A DNA stretch of 40,357 nucleotides from an uncultured bacterium (GCA_937870675.1 CALMZN010000002.1:1-40357), one strand, 5' to 3'. Positions 19,001 to 26,506 are shown, numbered from the stretch's first letter. Notes: generated by a model from the letters alone, not told the origin. Made by a program: numbers and translations.

Positions 19001-19725
19001 TAAATTCAAATACAAAATATAATTTGGAAGTTTTGGATTTAGATACAGCTACTGGTCTAATAAAAATAAAATTAGCGGACAGAATTTTTTATTTATCACC
19101 TGGTAAAAGTCAAAAATTTGACCTTGATGGGGGTGGAAATTTTGATTTGCAATTAGTTTATAATAAATTAAAAGTTAATCAAATTGATTTAACTCTGCTC
19201 ACATTAGATCAGCCAATCCCGACTTCTGACTTATTAGCAAATGGTAGTCTAGTCAAAACACCGAACGATCCGGCGGTTTATCTGGTAGAAAACGGGATGA
19301 AGAGGCACATAATCAATGAGGATGTTTTTATAGCCCAAGGATTTTCTTGGTCTGATATTATAGATGTGCCGAATTTGGACAATTATCCTTCTGGAGAAAT
19401 AATAAATATCACTAGTAATAAAACCAACAACCCATCAGTGATAAATAATTATGTATTTACAGTTAATTTGCCATATGGTAGTGCTAGTGATGATGTGCTA
19501 CGGCTACAAAAATTTTTAAATGCCAATGGATTTATTGTGGCTAATACTGGGTTCGGCTCACCTGGTCATGAAACTAAAATATTCGGCAGAGCTACCAGAG
19601 CGGCCTTAATAAAATTTCAAAATAAATATAAAAAACAAATTCTTGAACCCTTGGGTCTAAGCAATGGCACTGGAATTTTTGGTCCAGCCACTAGAGAATT
19701 TATAAAAAATAATTTTAGTTATTAG
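16078..19725 (+). CDS. Large mosaic exported protein: beta-helix, SGNH hydrolase, FN3-like, peptidoglycan-binding
   Basis: 1215 aa. A signal peptide (hydrophobic 14-38, cleavage after ASA near 40) is followed by ATYYVSTTGTDDASHGTGTG, the usual opening of right-handed parallel beta-helix surface proteins (to about 400). Next is an SGNH/GDSL-type esterase-lipase domain: VGDSIM (Ser near 419), SIGINN (Asn), and DVHPNTAGY (Asp/His near 575-577). Such domains often deacetylate glycans. After that come about two fibronectin-type-III-like modules (near 740-920) and a Gly-rich hinge. The protein ends with a PG_binding_1-type repeat pattern (DDVLRLQKFLNANGF, then FGRATRAALIKFQNKY, about 1130-1215). 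It is probably displayed on the cell wall through the C-terminal domain, with a glycan-modifying and adhesive role (inference). The gene has a strong promoter and lies just before tRNA-Ser. Confidence 0.85.
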   Translation: MNYLHIVHQHKNRIIFFIFVFLFVIFGSFLFVGVERASAATYYVSTTGTDDASHGTGTGTDAWLTLDYALTGSRVAMGDTINIEAGTYSSFYGADTYISPTINTASGSGPVIIQAYPTDAVVTLDMPVNTSGSYAFLFLNSTRWGEFTFKHINFTNSNAVASQLFWIYGHNLTLEDCQITFNAAVTRTQIYISTDTEDANLIFRRTKIINGPSGSRYIISNGKVGANVTLESSLFYDQIYYILALGARTNVTVTNSTFFTSYAKFYMPAEASGSIFHIKNNIFYANTDTDYRPFVTVDAISAEIIANPDNWDVTNNIWYWSKAPVAEVIQYQYFIGGHTHIDQVDSTNHYINPQFTATSTDDYTIQVGSDICGHGLQASLPADGDVTGVAWTGNDIGAYKCPSSSTGVTLLDKVAFVGDSIMLQGTVASTFTDQTGLDVVAVADTAISGAPMQKIFDSIDAVMINSSPSTVFLSIGINNLALQTPALATNTEYANYILEIMEKIEDWGATPIWLGIGTLNNYGGLPDTPIPIINAAVEAGCVSHGWTCDAYYDQMTFNSSWQSASPNGYYDTNGDVHPNTAGYQLIGEFAEYLYYTHHTMGTDEIDVGAGARVYSNGKFRDQGVVSGITADLTVTPAWGGFTTGDYSYWLDVGIDSWLTSGTYNKQWTASSTLATTTIYTIGDLAPSKYYKFKLDGADYTSITGDTCASGICLSDSLGNLTFTYAGGYSTHTFALEQNTSAPTNIGFTSITADSTSQLTILADTAVDSDPGLSATPYWFDETTGGSGATDSSDWQSSATYIDSGLSTNTQYTYRVKARDGNTNESDYSTTLSKYTLAPTPSNLSATASRTSISLSVSALDNASSGSSGYYFSRNDGTNSGWIQTNTWDDTSLSCGTSYTYSVKYRNGDGTETSVNTITKSTSGCSGGGSYYIPSVGLGSTDFYFKIGETKEITGLGTNGINILVYVHSSLIFSLVNSNTKYNLEVLDLDTATGLIKIKLADRIFYLSPGKSQKFDLDGGGNFDLQLVYNKLKVNQIDLTLLTLDQPIPTSDLLANGSLVKTPNDPAVYLVENGMKRHIINEDVFIAQGFSWSDIIDVPNLDNYPSGEIINITSNKTNNPSVINNYVFTVNLPYGSASDDVLRLQKFLNANGFIVANTGFGSPGHETKIFGRATRAALIKFQNKYKKQILEPLGLSNGTGIFGPATREFIKNNFSY

Positions 19726-19738
19726 TTTGGAGAGGTCG

Positions 19739-19779
19739 CCCCGTACCATAACCTCGCACTGCTTCGGCTGGCTACGGGG
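19739..19779 (+). repeat. Hairpin repeat before tRNA-Ser
   Basis: CCCCGTA (19739-19745) pairs with TACGGGG (19773-19779). It follows the surface protein stop by 14 nt. No U-run follows, so it is probably a dispersed palindrome and at best a weak terminator. Confidence 0.5.
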
Positions 19780-19799
19780 TAAACATAGTTGATAATTCT

Positions 19800-19889
19800 G
19801 GAAGGTTCGCATAGTGGTCTAGTGCGCACGCTTGGAAAGCGTGTGAGGTGTCAAAACCTCCGAGGGTTCGAATCCCTCACCTTCCGCCA
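19800..19889 (+). tRNA. tRNA-Ser (anticodon GGA)
   Basis: Complete class II tRNA of 90 nt with encoded CCA. The acceptor GGAAGGT (19800-19806) pairs with ACCTTCC (19879-19885); the discriminator is G. The anticodon stem CACGC / GCGTG holds loop TTGGAAA with anticodon GGA at 19834-19836, reading UCC and UCU. A long variable arm (GAGGTGTCAAAACCTC) is typical of serine tRNAs. The T loop is GGTTCGAATCC. The next base begins a hairpin (19890-19910). Confidence 0.97.
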
Positions 19890-20059
19890 TCCTTCGCGCT
19901 AAGCGAAGGAATGTCGTCCGTAGCTTTAGCGAAGGACGACAAATAAATATAAAAATTATTTGACAAAGCGCCGCTTCGGATGGCAGGCCAAAATAATTCT
20001 GGGTGAGAATCTTTACCCGCCAAAGTCCGCAGGACGTCGGCGGGCTGTCCTCTCCGCCA
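19890..20059. repeat. Palindrome cluster after tRNA-Ser with tRNA-like 3' remnant
   Basis: Three hairpins: TCCTTCGC / GCGAAGGA (19890-19910), GTCGTCC / GGACGAC (19913-19940), and CCCGCC with inner GTCC-GCA-GGAC and closing GGCGGG (20016-20044). After the last one, CTGTCCTCTCCGCCACC (20045-20061) reads like the 3' end of a different serine tRNA (acceptor CCTCTCC, G, CCA). No matching 5' half is present, so this is a fragment, not a gene. Confidence 0.6.
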
Positions 20060-20089
20060 CCTTAAATTTTAAAAAATAATTTAATATAT

Positions 20090-21370
20090 ATGGGCAAATA
20101 TAAATATCTTTATCTGGGAGCATTGTTGGTTGTTGTTTTTCTTTTTGTGATTGTTAAATCTAGCAACTCTGAAAATAATCGAATTGATAAGCAAGGCATA
20201 GAAATAACTGGCTCTATTGCGTCAAAAGTAGATTTGTATTTTTTTTGGGGCGATGGTTGTCCGCATTGCGCTCAAGAGGAAATATTTTTGAAAAGCATAG
20301 AGTCCAAATATCCAGATTTGAGAATTCAGCGTTTTGAAATTTGGGAGCATCAAAACAATGCGAGATTGATACTGGAAGTAGCTAAAAAATTACAGACAAA
20401 TATTGGTGGTGTGCCATTTACCGTTGTAGGCGACCAATCTTTCGTGGGCTTTGACGAAAACTACACAGCTCCAAAAATAGAAGCCAGAATCAAAGAGTGC
20501 CTAGCCGGCTCTTGCCCAGATTCACTTGCTTCATTGGTGCCGGCGATAAAATCAGCCAAAGATTCGCAAGCGGTCGCTAGCGCCGATGTCGTAGAGCCAG
20601 CCAAATCAAAAGCAGTTGGCAAAATAGATGCTGGTGTATTTGGCGAAGTTGATATGGCCAAATTTTCCTTGCCTGTATTGACTATCATTATTGGCGCCTT
20701 AGACGGCTTCAATCCTTGTGCTATGTGGGTTTTAGTATTTTTGATTAGCTTGCTGATTGGCATGCAGAACAGGAAGAGGATGTGGATCTTGGGTTCGGCC
20801 TTTATTGTGGCTTCAGCCGCTGTTTATTTTCTTTTTATGGTTGCTTGGCTGAATATATTTTTATTTATTGGCGTGGTGGCTTGGGTCAAAATTTTGATTG
20901 GTTTGGTAGCGCTACTCGGAGCGGGTTATAGCTTGAAAGATTTTTACAAAAACAAAGAGGCCACTTGCGAAGTGGGAGATATAGAAAAAAAGAAGAAGAT
21001 CATGGACAAGCTGAAGGGCTATGTGGCTTCTCAGAATTTTTGGCTGGCTTTGTTTGGCATTATGGCCTTGGCTTTTATGATCAACTTGGTTGAACTTTTG
21101 TGTTCAGCTGGTTTTCCGGCGGTCTATACCCAAGTACTAGCTATGAACAACATGACCGGCTGGTATTATTATGCTTATATTTTGCTTTATGTGTTGTTTT
21201 TTATGCTGGATGATTTGATCGTCTTTTTTATTGCCATGTTCACTTTGCAGGCCACTGGTTTGACTACCAAATATACCAGGGCCTCGCGGTTGATTGGTGG
21301 CATTTTGATGTTGGTCATTGGCTTGTTGATGATTTTCAAGCCAAGCATTTTGACGAGTTTTGGTAATTAA
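20090..21370 (+). CDS. Thioredoxin-like / CcdA-DsbD-like membrane fusion protein
   Basis: 426 aa. An N-terminal membrane anchor (7-22) puts a thioredoxin-fold domain outside the membrane, with CPHC at C57-C60 and a cis-Pro loop at GGVPFTVV. A Gly/Ala/Ser-rich linker leads to a six-helix membrane domain of the CcdA/DsbD type. Cys210 in GFNPCAMW and Cys338 in LLCSAGFP correspond to the redox cysteine pair that carries electrons across the membrane. A single protein could therefore bring reducing power from cytosolic thioredoxin to exported targets, for example the cysteine-rich exported proteins in this window (inference). It has no SD. A strong terminator follows. Confidence 0.85.
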   Translation: MGKYKYLYLGALLVVVFLFVIVKSSNSENNRIDKQGIEITGSIASKVDLYFFWGDGCPHCAQEEIFLKSIESKYPDLRIQRFEIWEHQNNARLILEVAKKLQTNIGGVPFTVVGDQSFVGFDENYTAPKIEARIKECLAGSCPDSLASLVPAIKSAKDSQAVASADVVEPAKSKAVGKIDAGVFGEVDMAKFSLPVLTIIIGALDGFNPCAMWVLVFLISLLIGMQNRKRMWILGSAFIVASAAVYFLFMVAWLNIFLFIGVVAWVKILIGLVALLGAGYSLKDFYKNKEATCEVGDIEKKKKIMDKLKGYVASQNFWLALFGIMALAFMINLVELLCSAGFPAVYTQVLAMNNMTGWYYYAYILLYVLFFMLDDLIVFFIAMFTLQATGLTTKYTRASRLIGGILMLVIGLLMIFKPSILTSFGN

Positions 21371-21385
21371 TATTATGTTTTTGGT

Positions 21386-21418
21386 GCGGCGCCCCGCTAG
21401 CGGGGCGCCGCTTTTGTT
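21386..21418 (+). terminator. Strong intrinsic terminator after the thioredoxin/CcdA gene
   Basis: A perfect 26-bp GC palindrome at 21386-21411 (half-site GCGGCGCCCCGCT) is followed by TTTGTTTATTT. Of the terminators in this window it is one of the clearest. Confidence 0.85.
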
Positions 21419-21477
21419 TATTTAAGATTTAGGTTAAAATATACAATATAGTCGATTAACAGGAATAAATATATTTT

Positions 21478-21828
21478 ATGTCAGAAAAATTTGGACCATG
21501 CTTAGAAAAAAATTGTTCACACTGTTGTGATCCCGTGAAAGTTGGTAGGTTTTTTTCAGAAGAAGATGTGCCAATAAATAAAGATGGTAATAAGATATGG
21601 ATGGGAAAAAATGAGCTGTTAGTTTCGGTTGATGTACCAGATGGTCAGAAACTTAAAACGTATAATTGTGTTAATTTTGATGCGCAAACAGGAAAATGCA
21701 AAGATTATAATAATAGGCCAGAAATTTGTAGAAACACAAGTTGCGTTAGTGCGGATTCTACGGAAAGCATAGACGAACAACATACTAAATTTGTTGGCGA
21801 AAAATTTATATCAATTTCAAAGAAATAA
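21478..21828 (+). CDS. YkgJ-like cysteine-cluster protein
   Basis: 116 aa, soluble. The N-terminal CLEKNCSHCC pattern (C8, C13, C16, C17) and later cysteines (YNCVNF, GKCKDY, EICRNTSC) match the UPF0153/YkgJ family, thought to bind a metal (zinc or an iron-sulfur centre); the biochemical role is unknown. The sequence reads PCLEK-CSHCC, then CxxF..tGxCxxYxxRPxxCR, which is the family signature. It is 4 nt upstream of ddl and probably co-transcribed; the pair starts right after a terminator. Confidence 0.8.
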   Translation: MSEKFGPCLEKNCSHCCDPVKVGRFFSEEDVPINKDGNKIWMGKNELLVSVDVPDGQKLKTYNCVNFDAQTGKCKDYNNRPEICRNTSCVSADSTESIDEQHTKFVGEKFISISKK

Positions 21829-21832
21829 AAAT

Positions 21833-22921
21833 ATGAAAAAAATAAATGTTGGTATTTTATTTGGAGGTAAATCAGCTGAGCATGAAGTTTCTATACAATC
21901 AGCTAGAAATATTTTTAAAGCTTTAGACAAAAATAAATATCAATCCCTCTTGATTGGTATTGATAAAAATGGTCGCTGGTTATTTTATGATCAAGCTAGC
22001 TTTTTATTGCATTCCGAGCAAGTAAGTTTAAGAAAATTTAGTAAAGCAGTAAAAGAAATTGCTTTGGTACCGCAGAGTCAAGGTAAAATATTAAATGTTT
22101 CTGGTTTGGCTAGTAAAAAATCAATAGATGTTGTTTTTCCAATATTACATGGGCCATTTGGCGAAGATGGTACTATTCAGGGTCTACTAAAGTTAGCCAA
22201 TGTGCCTTTTGTTGGAGCAGGAGTATTGTCCTCGGCAGTAGGCATGGATAAAGATATCATGAAAAGACTTTGGCGAGAGGCCGGATTGCCTATTTGTAAA
22301 TTTTTAGTATTTAAAAATAAAGAATCTATAAATTATAAACAAGTAGTAAAAAACTTGGGCTTGCCCTTTTTTGTTAAACCAGCCAACTTGGGATCATCTG
22401 TCGGAATAAGTAAGGTAAGTAACCAAAGTCAGTTTACTAAGGCGGTTAAGATCGCTTGGCAATATGATAATAAAATCATAATTGAAGAAAATATAACGGG
22501 CAGAGAAATCGAGTGTGCTATATTAGGCAATGAAGATCTCAAAGCTTCTGTGCCCGGTGAAGTGAAGCCCAGTCACGATTTTTATTCCTATGAAGCTAAA
22601 TATATTGATGAGCATGGAGCGACCCTGATTATTCCCGCAAAATTGTCTAAAAACGTTATTAAAAAAATTCAAGATTTATCTGTTAAGGCATTCAAAGTTT
22701 TGGATACCGAGGGTTTGGGGAGAGTGGATTTATTTTTGAAAAATAATGGGGAAATAGTTTTAAATGAAATAAATACAATGCCCGGATTTACTGTCATTAG
22801 CATGTATGCACGCTTATGGCAGGCTAGTGGCTTAAGTTACGATAAATTAATTGATAATTTAATACAGCTAGCTATTAGTAGATTTAAAAAAGAACAAAAA
22901 TTAAAAACAACTTATTTATAA
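21833..22921 (+). CDS. ddl: D-alanine--D-alanine ligase
   Basis: 362 aa ATP-grasp ligase that makes the D-Ala-D-Ala end of the peptidoglycan precursor. Visible: GILFGGKSAEHEVSIQSA at 6-23, HGPFGEDGTIQG, the ATP-binding PFFVKPANLGSSVGISKV, the metal-binding GRVDLFL and NEINTMPGFT near the C-terminus. The start at 21833 matches homologues. A longer in-frame reading from 21791 overlaps the upstream gene and is rejected. It shows that this organism finishes its own peptidoglycan precursors, as expected from the M23 peptidase and peptidoglycan-binding proteins nearby. Confidence 0.97.
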   Translation: MKKINVGILFGGKSAEHEVSIQSARNIFKALDKNKYQSLLIGIDKNGRWLFYDQASFLLHSEQVSLRKFSKAVKEIALVPQSQGKILNVSGLASKKSIDVVFPILHGPFGEDGTIQGLLKLANVPFVGAGVLSSAVGMDKDIMKRLWREAGLPICKFLVFKNKESINYKQVVKNLGLPFFVKPANLGSSVGISKVSNQSQFTKAVKIAWQYDNKIIIEENITGREIECAILGNEDLKASVPGEVKPSHDFYSYEAKYIDEHGATLIIPAKLSKNVIKKIQDLSVKAFKVLDTEGLGRVDLFLKNNGEIVLNEINTMPGFTVISMYARLWQASGLSYDKLIDNLIQLAISRFKKEQKLKTTYL

Positions 22922-22930
22922 ATAACTAGC

Positions 22931-23629
22931 ATGACTCCGCAGAATGCTTTGAAAAAATTATCCAGTCCTCAAAGAGCGCAGAGTTCAAGGAGATTTTTTA
23001 AGACGGATCCAGGCCAATACGGAGAAGGCGATGAATTTATTGGCGTGGTAGTGCCTGATATTAGAAAAGTTGCTAGGCAATATTTTGGCGTGTCATTAAA
23101 AGAAGTTGCTGAACTTTTGCACTCCAAAATACATGAGGAGCGACTGTGTGCTTTGTTTATTTTAGTGGAGCAGTACAAAAAAGGGGATAGTAAAAAACAA
23201 AAAAATATTTTTGAGTTGTATTTAAAAAATTATAAATATATAAATAATTGGGATTTGGTGGATTTGACGGCACCGCCTATTGTCGGCGCGTATTTGGCTG
23301 ACAAGCCCAAAGATGTTTTATATAAATTAGCGCATAGCCGGAATTTGTGGCAAAGACGAATAGCTATTGTGGCTACTTTTTATTTTATTTATCAAGGAGA
23401 GAGTAAGACAACCCTCGAGCTTGCCAAAATTTTACTTCATGATAAGCATGATTTGATTCACAAGGCAGTGGGCTGGATGCTAAGAGAAGTAGGTAAGCGT
23501 TGTGATGAGCGGATTTTGCTGAATTTTTTGGATAAACATTATAGGGATATGCCACGCACTTGCCTAAGATATGCGATTGAGAGATTACCCAAAATAAAGC
23601 GTCGGGCTTATTTGCGCGGTTTGATTTAG
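22931..23629 (+). CDS. AlkD-like DNA alkylation repair protein
   Basis: 232 aa all-helical HEAT-repeat DNA glycosylase family (AlkD/AlkC). These enzymes remove bulky or cationic N3/N7-alkylpurines without flipping the base. Residues corresponding to the AlkD active site are visible: W107 and D111 in NNWDLVD, W140 with R142-R143 in LWQRR, and W182 in VGWMLREVGKR. The final RYAIERLP is also conserved. It starts 9 nt after ddl and is probably the third gene of that transcript. With uvrA and uvrC this is a third DNA repair gene in the window. Confidence 0.9.
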   Translation: MTPQNALKKLSSPQRAQSSRRFFKTDPGQYGEGDEFIGVVVPDIRKVARQYFGVSLKEVAELLHSKIHEERLCALFILVEQYKKGDSKKQKNIFELYLKNYKYINNWDLVDLTAPPIVGAYLADKPKDVLYKLAHSRNLWQRRIAIVATFYFIYQGESKTTLELAKILLHDKHDLIHKAVGWMLREVGKRCDERILLNFLDKHYRDMPRTCLRYAIERLPKIKRRAYLRGLI

Positions 23630-23660
23630 CCAAATAGCAATTTTTTTGTGGGTGATTTTT

Positions 23661-23670
23661 GTGCTATAAT
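23661..23670 (+). promoter_or_regulatory. Extended -10 promoter of the collar-like surface gene
   Basis: TGC-TATAAT (TATAAT at 23665-23670), an extended -10. The predicted start near 23677 lies 6 nt before the ATG at 23683, an almost leaderless mRNA. An earlier in-frame ATG (23659) precedes the -10 and is therefore unlikely. The same GTGCTATAAT string recurs at 25239-25248. Confidence 0.6.
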
Positions 23671-23682
23671 ATAAGCGTCAAT

Positions 23683-25212
23683 ATGGCGAAATTTTTTAAG
23701 ATACCATACACCAAAAAAATTTTTACCTTTTTCCTAATTTTTGTTTGGGTTTTTTCATCTTGGCCGAAAATTATTGATTTTCCGCCAACAGTAAAAGAGG
23801 CCTCCGCCGCTAGTGGCGATGTCATACTTTTGTGGGACACGGCCAATGGTTCAGTCCCTTCGGGCTGGACTTGTATTTCTTGCACTGGTGGTGATGCTTT
23901 TTACGGTGTTTTCCCCAGAGCCGCTTCCAGCTATGGCGCGTCCACGGCTGGCTCTGATACTCATACGCACACTTTAACTTATTCTAGCGCTACCCAAGGC
24001 GCCAATGGTGATGCCTTGGGTGAACTTACTGGTAATAGAGCGTCTGTCAACACGCATACGCATACTTGGGGCAATATTACTTCTGGTAGTGGCGATGTCA
24101 GGCCAAGTTATAAAAATTTGAATTTTATTTATGCCAACAATCCTTCATCAATTCCCGCCAATGTTATTGCTGTGTTTGATAGCACTTTGCCGTCTGGCTG
24201 GACAAGATACAGCGCTTTGGACAGCATATATTTGCGTGGCAATGCTGATAATGCGACCGGAGGCGGAGCAACGCATTATCATGCTATTGCTAGTGGCTCC
24301 ATAACCTCAAGCGGTCACAGCAATATTTTGACTGACTCTGGCAATGCTCGCAGTGCTTGTAATCAAACGGCTGGCCACCTTCTTCCTTCGGCCACTACAA
24401 ATCTTGATAATAACAACAATGCCCCTCCCTATGTTCAGGTAATTTTTGCCTATAATTCCAGCGGTAGCGCTATTTCTCTTTCTTCAACTTCGGCTACAGG
24501 CATGATTGCTTTTTTCAATGCCACGCCACCTTCGGGCTGGGACACTATTTCAGATGTCTCGCCTTGGAATGGTAATTTTTTGATGGGTTATTCTAGCTAT
24601 GGCTCAACCGGCGGCTCAAGCGCTGATCATAATCATGGTGGGTCCAAGAGTTTTACATCAGCCGCCTGCGCGTCAAGCGCGAATGGTCTTGGTCCAACTG
24701 GCACTTATACTGGCGCATTAGAAACTCATTCTCATAGCGTCACTTACACGATTGATTCTCAAGCATCACTGCCGCTTTATCGCGATGTTATTTTAGCCAA
24801 AAAAGAAGCGCCAACATTTAGCATTAGCATATCCACCAATGGCGCAGTAGCTTTTGGAACACTGGCTCTGGAGCAGACCCAAGACAATACAGTTACCGGA
24901 GTCAATGATATAGAGATTGTGAGCGTTGATGTTGGCCCGGTAGATTTGGATATCAAAAGCACAGTTTTTACAGAGGGAGGTAATACTTGGACACTTGGCT
25001 CCAGTAATGGTTCCAATCAAGTCAAATGGGAGTTTGCCACCTCAACTAATAATTGGGTGACTATGGCCGTGGCCAATTCAAATTATGAGATGGATCTCAA
25101 TGTCGCCCAGTCAGCTACTAGAAATGTATATTTGCGCATTACTATGCCAACAGCGACCAATTCTTACAACCAATATAGCTCAACAGTCACCATTACGGCC
25201 TCATCTCCGTAG
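23683..25212 (+). CDS. Exported protein with three phage tail-collar-like modules and His-x-His motifs
   Basis: 509 aa. A signal peptide (hydrophobic about 12-25, cleavage after ASA near 42) is followed by three related modules. Each has an xPSGW motif (VPSGWTC, LPSGWTR, PPSGWDT) and then a Gly/Ser-rich stretch ending in His-x-His: THTHT, THTHT and THYH in the first two modules, then DHNH and THSHS in the last. Phage collar and short-tail-fibre proteins such as T4 gp12 use the same PxGW plus HxH combination to bind metal ions along a trimer axis. The last about 110 residues form a beta-sandwich-like domain ending TVTITASSP, homologous to the next gene's product. No other phage genes are present. 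A receptor-binding or adhesive role on the cell surface is likely (inference). Confidence 0.75.
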   Translation: MAKFFKIPYTKKIFTFFLIFVWVFSSWPKIIDFPPTVKEASAASGDVILLWDTANGSVPSGWTCISCTGGDAFYGVFPRAASSYGASTAGSDTHTHTLTYSSATQGANGDALGELTGNRASVNTHTHTWGNITSGSGDVRPSYKNLNFIYANNPSSIPANVIAVFDSTLPSGWTRYSALDSIYLRGNADNATGGGATHYHAIASGSITSSGHSNILTDSGNARSACNQTAGHLLPSATTNLDNNNNAPPYVQVIFAYNSSGSAISLSSTSATGMIAFFNATPPSGWDTISDVSPWNGNFLMGYSSYGSTGGSSADHNHGGSKSFTSAACASSANGLGPTGTYTGALETHSHSVTYTIDSQASLPLYRDVILAKKEAPTFSISISTNGAVAFGTLALEQTQDNTVTGVNDIEIVSVDVGPVDLDIKSTVFTEGGNTWTLGSSNGSNQVKWEFATSTNNWVTMAVANSNYEMDLNVAQSATRNVYLRITMPTATNSYNQYSSTVTITASSP

Positions 25213-25218
25213 GGGGGT

Positions 25219-25248
25219 TTGGTGTTTTTTTAAATTTTGTGCTATAAT
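25219..25248 (+). promoter_or_regulatory. Candidate promoter of the 25338 gene
   Basis: TTGGTG (25219-25224), 18 nt, TATAAT (25243-25248) with an extended -10 TG. It is followed by a leader of about 80 nt that is nearly pure A/T (25256-25337). Confidence 0.55.
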
Positions 25249-25337
25249 ATTATCATGTAATTTTAATATATATATAAATATAAAAATAAAAAATATTAAT
25301 ATATATAAAATAATAAATAAAAACTAAATGTAAACGT

Positions 25338-25856
25338 ATGAAAGAAACTATTTTATCAACATTGATTGTCATTGTTTTTGGTTTTTTGGTGGTAGTTGGT
25401 GTCAGAGCCGCTGACAATGCGGATGTCACAGCCACTGTCACAGTCCAAAACATTGCTATGACCTTGAGCCAGTCAACATTTGACTATGGCACTATGTCAA
25501 GCAATACCACCTCTACCACAGTGCCTCTTTGGGCGGGGGCAGGCATAGTAGCCACCAACACTGGCAATGTCAACGAAGATTTTGACATCAACAGCGCTGA
25601 CACTGCTGCTTGGACGCTAGCGACAGCCACATCAACCGCTGATATTTACGCTCATCGTTTTTGCAATGACACGGATAATGACTGCACAACACCTTGGACT
25701 AATTACACAGCCATGACTACATCGCCAGGAGCGTTGGACACGGGAATAGCAGCATCGGGCACAGTTGCTTTTCAATTGCAGATACACACTCCCAACCCTA
25801 GCACAGTTTTTACTGAGCAGAGCTCTAGCGTGACAGTGACGGCTAGCGCCAGCTAA
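25338..25856 (+). CDS. Exported single-domain beta-sandwich protein
   Basis: 172 aa. A signal peptide (7-24, cleavage after VRA) is followed by one Thr/Ser/Ala-rich domain (VTATVTVQNIAMTLS to SSSVTVTASAS). It aligns by eye with the C-terminal domain of the preceding protein: both have an N-terminal V-rich strand, a WTL strand, a TMA/TMT turn and a closing VT(V/I)TAS strand. One Cys pair (C112/C118-type, FCNDTDNDCT) could form a small disulfide loop. The mature protein has no anchor, so it is secreted or held by partners. It resembles WxL-type surface proteins in style, and the next gene's product has a WxL-partner-like domain (inference). Confidence 0.65.
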   Translation: MKETILSTLIVIVFGFLVVVGVRAADNADVTATVTVQNIAMTLSQSTFDYGTMSSNTTSTTVPLWAGAGIVATNTGNVNEDFDINSADTAAWTLATATSTADIYAHRFCNDTDNDCTTPWTNYTAMTTSPGALDTGIAASGTVAFQLQIHTPNPSTVFTEQSSSVTVTASAS

Positions 25857-25889
25857 GTGAATATTTAAATTTTGTTTTTATAACCGGTT

Positions 25890-26492
25890 ATGAAAAAATC
25901 TACCTTAGCGGTTGTGGCTATTTGTTTATTTTTACCTTTTTGGGCTTTGGCCAAGATTGGCGTGGGGGTGGGGACTGGTAAAATAGTGGTTGATCAGCCG
26001 ATGAAACCCGGTTTGATTTACACTTTACCACCTTTAGTGGTTCTAAATACCGGCGATGAGGCCTCAGATTACGGCGTCACTATTCAACATCGTGAAAATC
26101 AAGAGCAGATGAAACCAGCTAAGGAATGGTTTAGTTTTGAGCCCAGTAGTTTTTATCTGAATCCCGGTGAATCAAAAGTTGTTCAAATCAAATTAACTTT
26201 GCCCATAAAAGGGGCTAGACCGGGAGATTATTTTGCTTTTTTACAGGCCTATCCAAAGCAAAAAGCTGGTGTCTCGGGTACTAGTGTCAATATAGCCGCC
26301 GCCGCTAAATTGTATTTTACGATAGTGCCTAGTAATTTTTTTGCCGGAATTTATTATAGGATTGTTTCACTTTTGACGCTTTATTCTCCTTGGGGGTACA
26401 TAGTTTTGGTAGTCATTGGAGCTACTTTGTTGCTTGGCATACTGCGCCGTTTCATTTCTTTTAATATCGGACTTAGCGTCAAGAAAAAATAA
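25890..26492 (+). CDS. Membrane-anchored DUF916-like surface protein
   Basis: 200 aa. A signal peptide (MKKSTLAVVAICLFLPFWALA) is followed by an Ig-like domain (about 23-150) with the pattern KPGLIYTLPPLVVLNTGDE, then WFSFEPSSFYLNPGESKVVQIKLTLP and GARPGDYFAFL. This is the arrangement seen in DUF916, the peptidoglycan- and WxL-binding domain of Gram-positive surface clusters. One transmembrane helix (about 158-188) and a basic cytosolic tail RRFISFNIGLSVKKK anchor it. Its position right after a secreted beta-sandwich protein suggests that it holds such proteins at the surface. Assignment to DUF916 is by resemblance only. Confidence 0.65.
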   Translation: MKKSTLAVVAICLFLPFWALAKIGVGVGTGKIVVDQPMKPGLIYTLPPLVVLNTGDEASDYGVTIQHRENQEQMKPAKEWFSFEPSSFYLNPGESKVVQIKLTLPIKGARPGDYFAFLQAYPKQKAGVSGTSVNIAAAAKLYFTIVPSNFFAGIYYRIVSLLTLYSPWGYIVLVVIGATLLLGILRRFISFNIGLSVKKK

Positions 26493-26506
26493 GATTGTCA
26501 TAATGA

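Noticed and set aside
23683-25212. Collar-like domains as evidence for a prophage
   Set aside because: The protein has a signal peptide, and no terminase, capsid, integrase or lysis gene is seen in the window.
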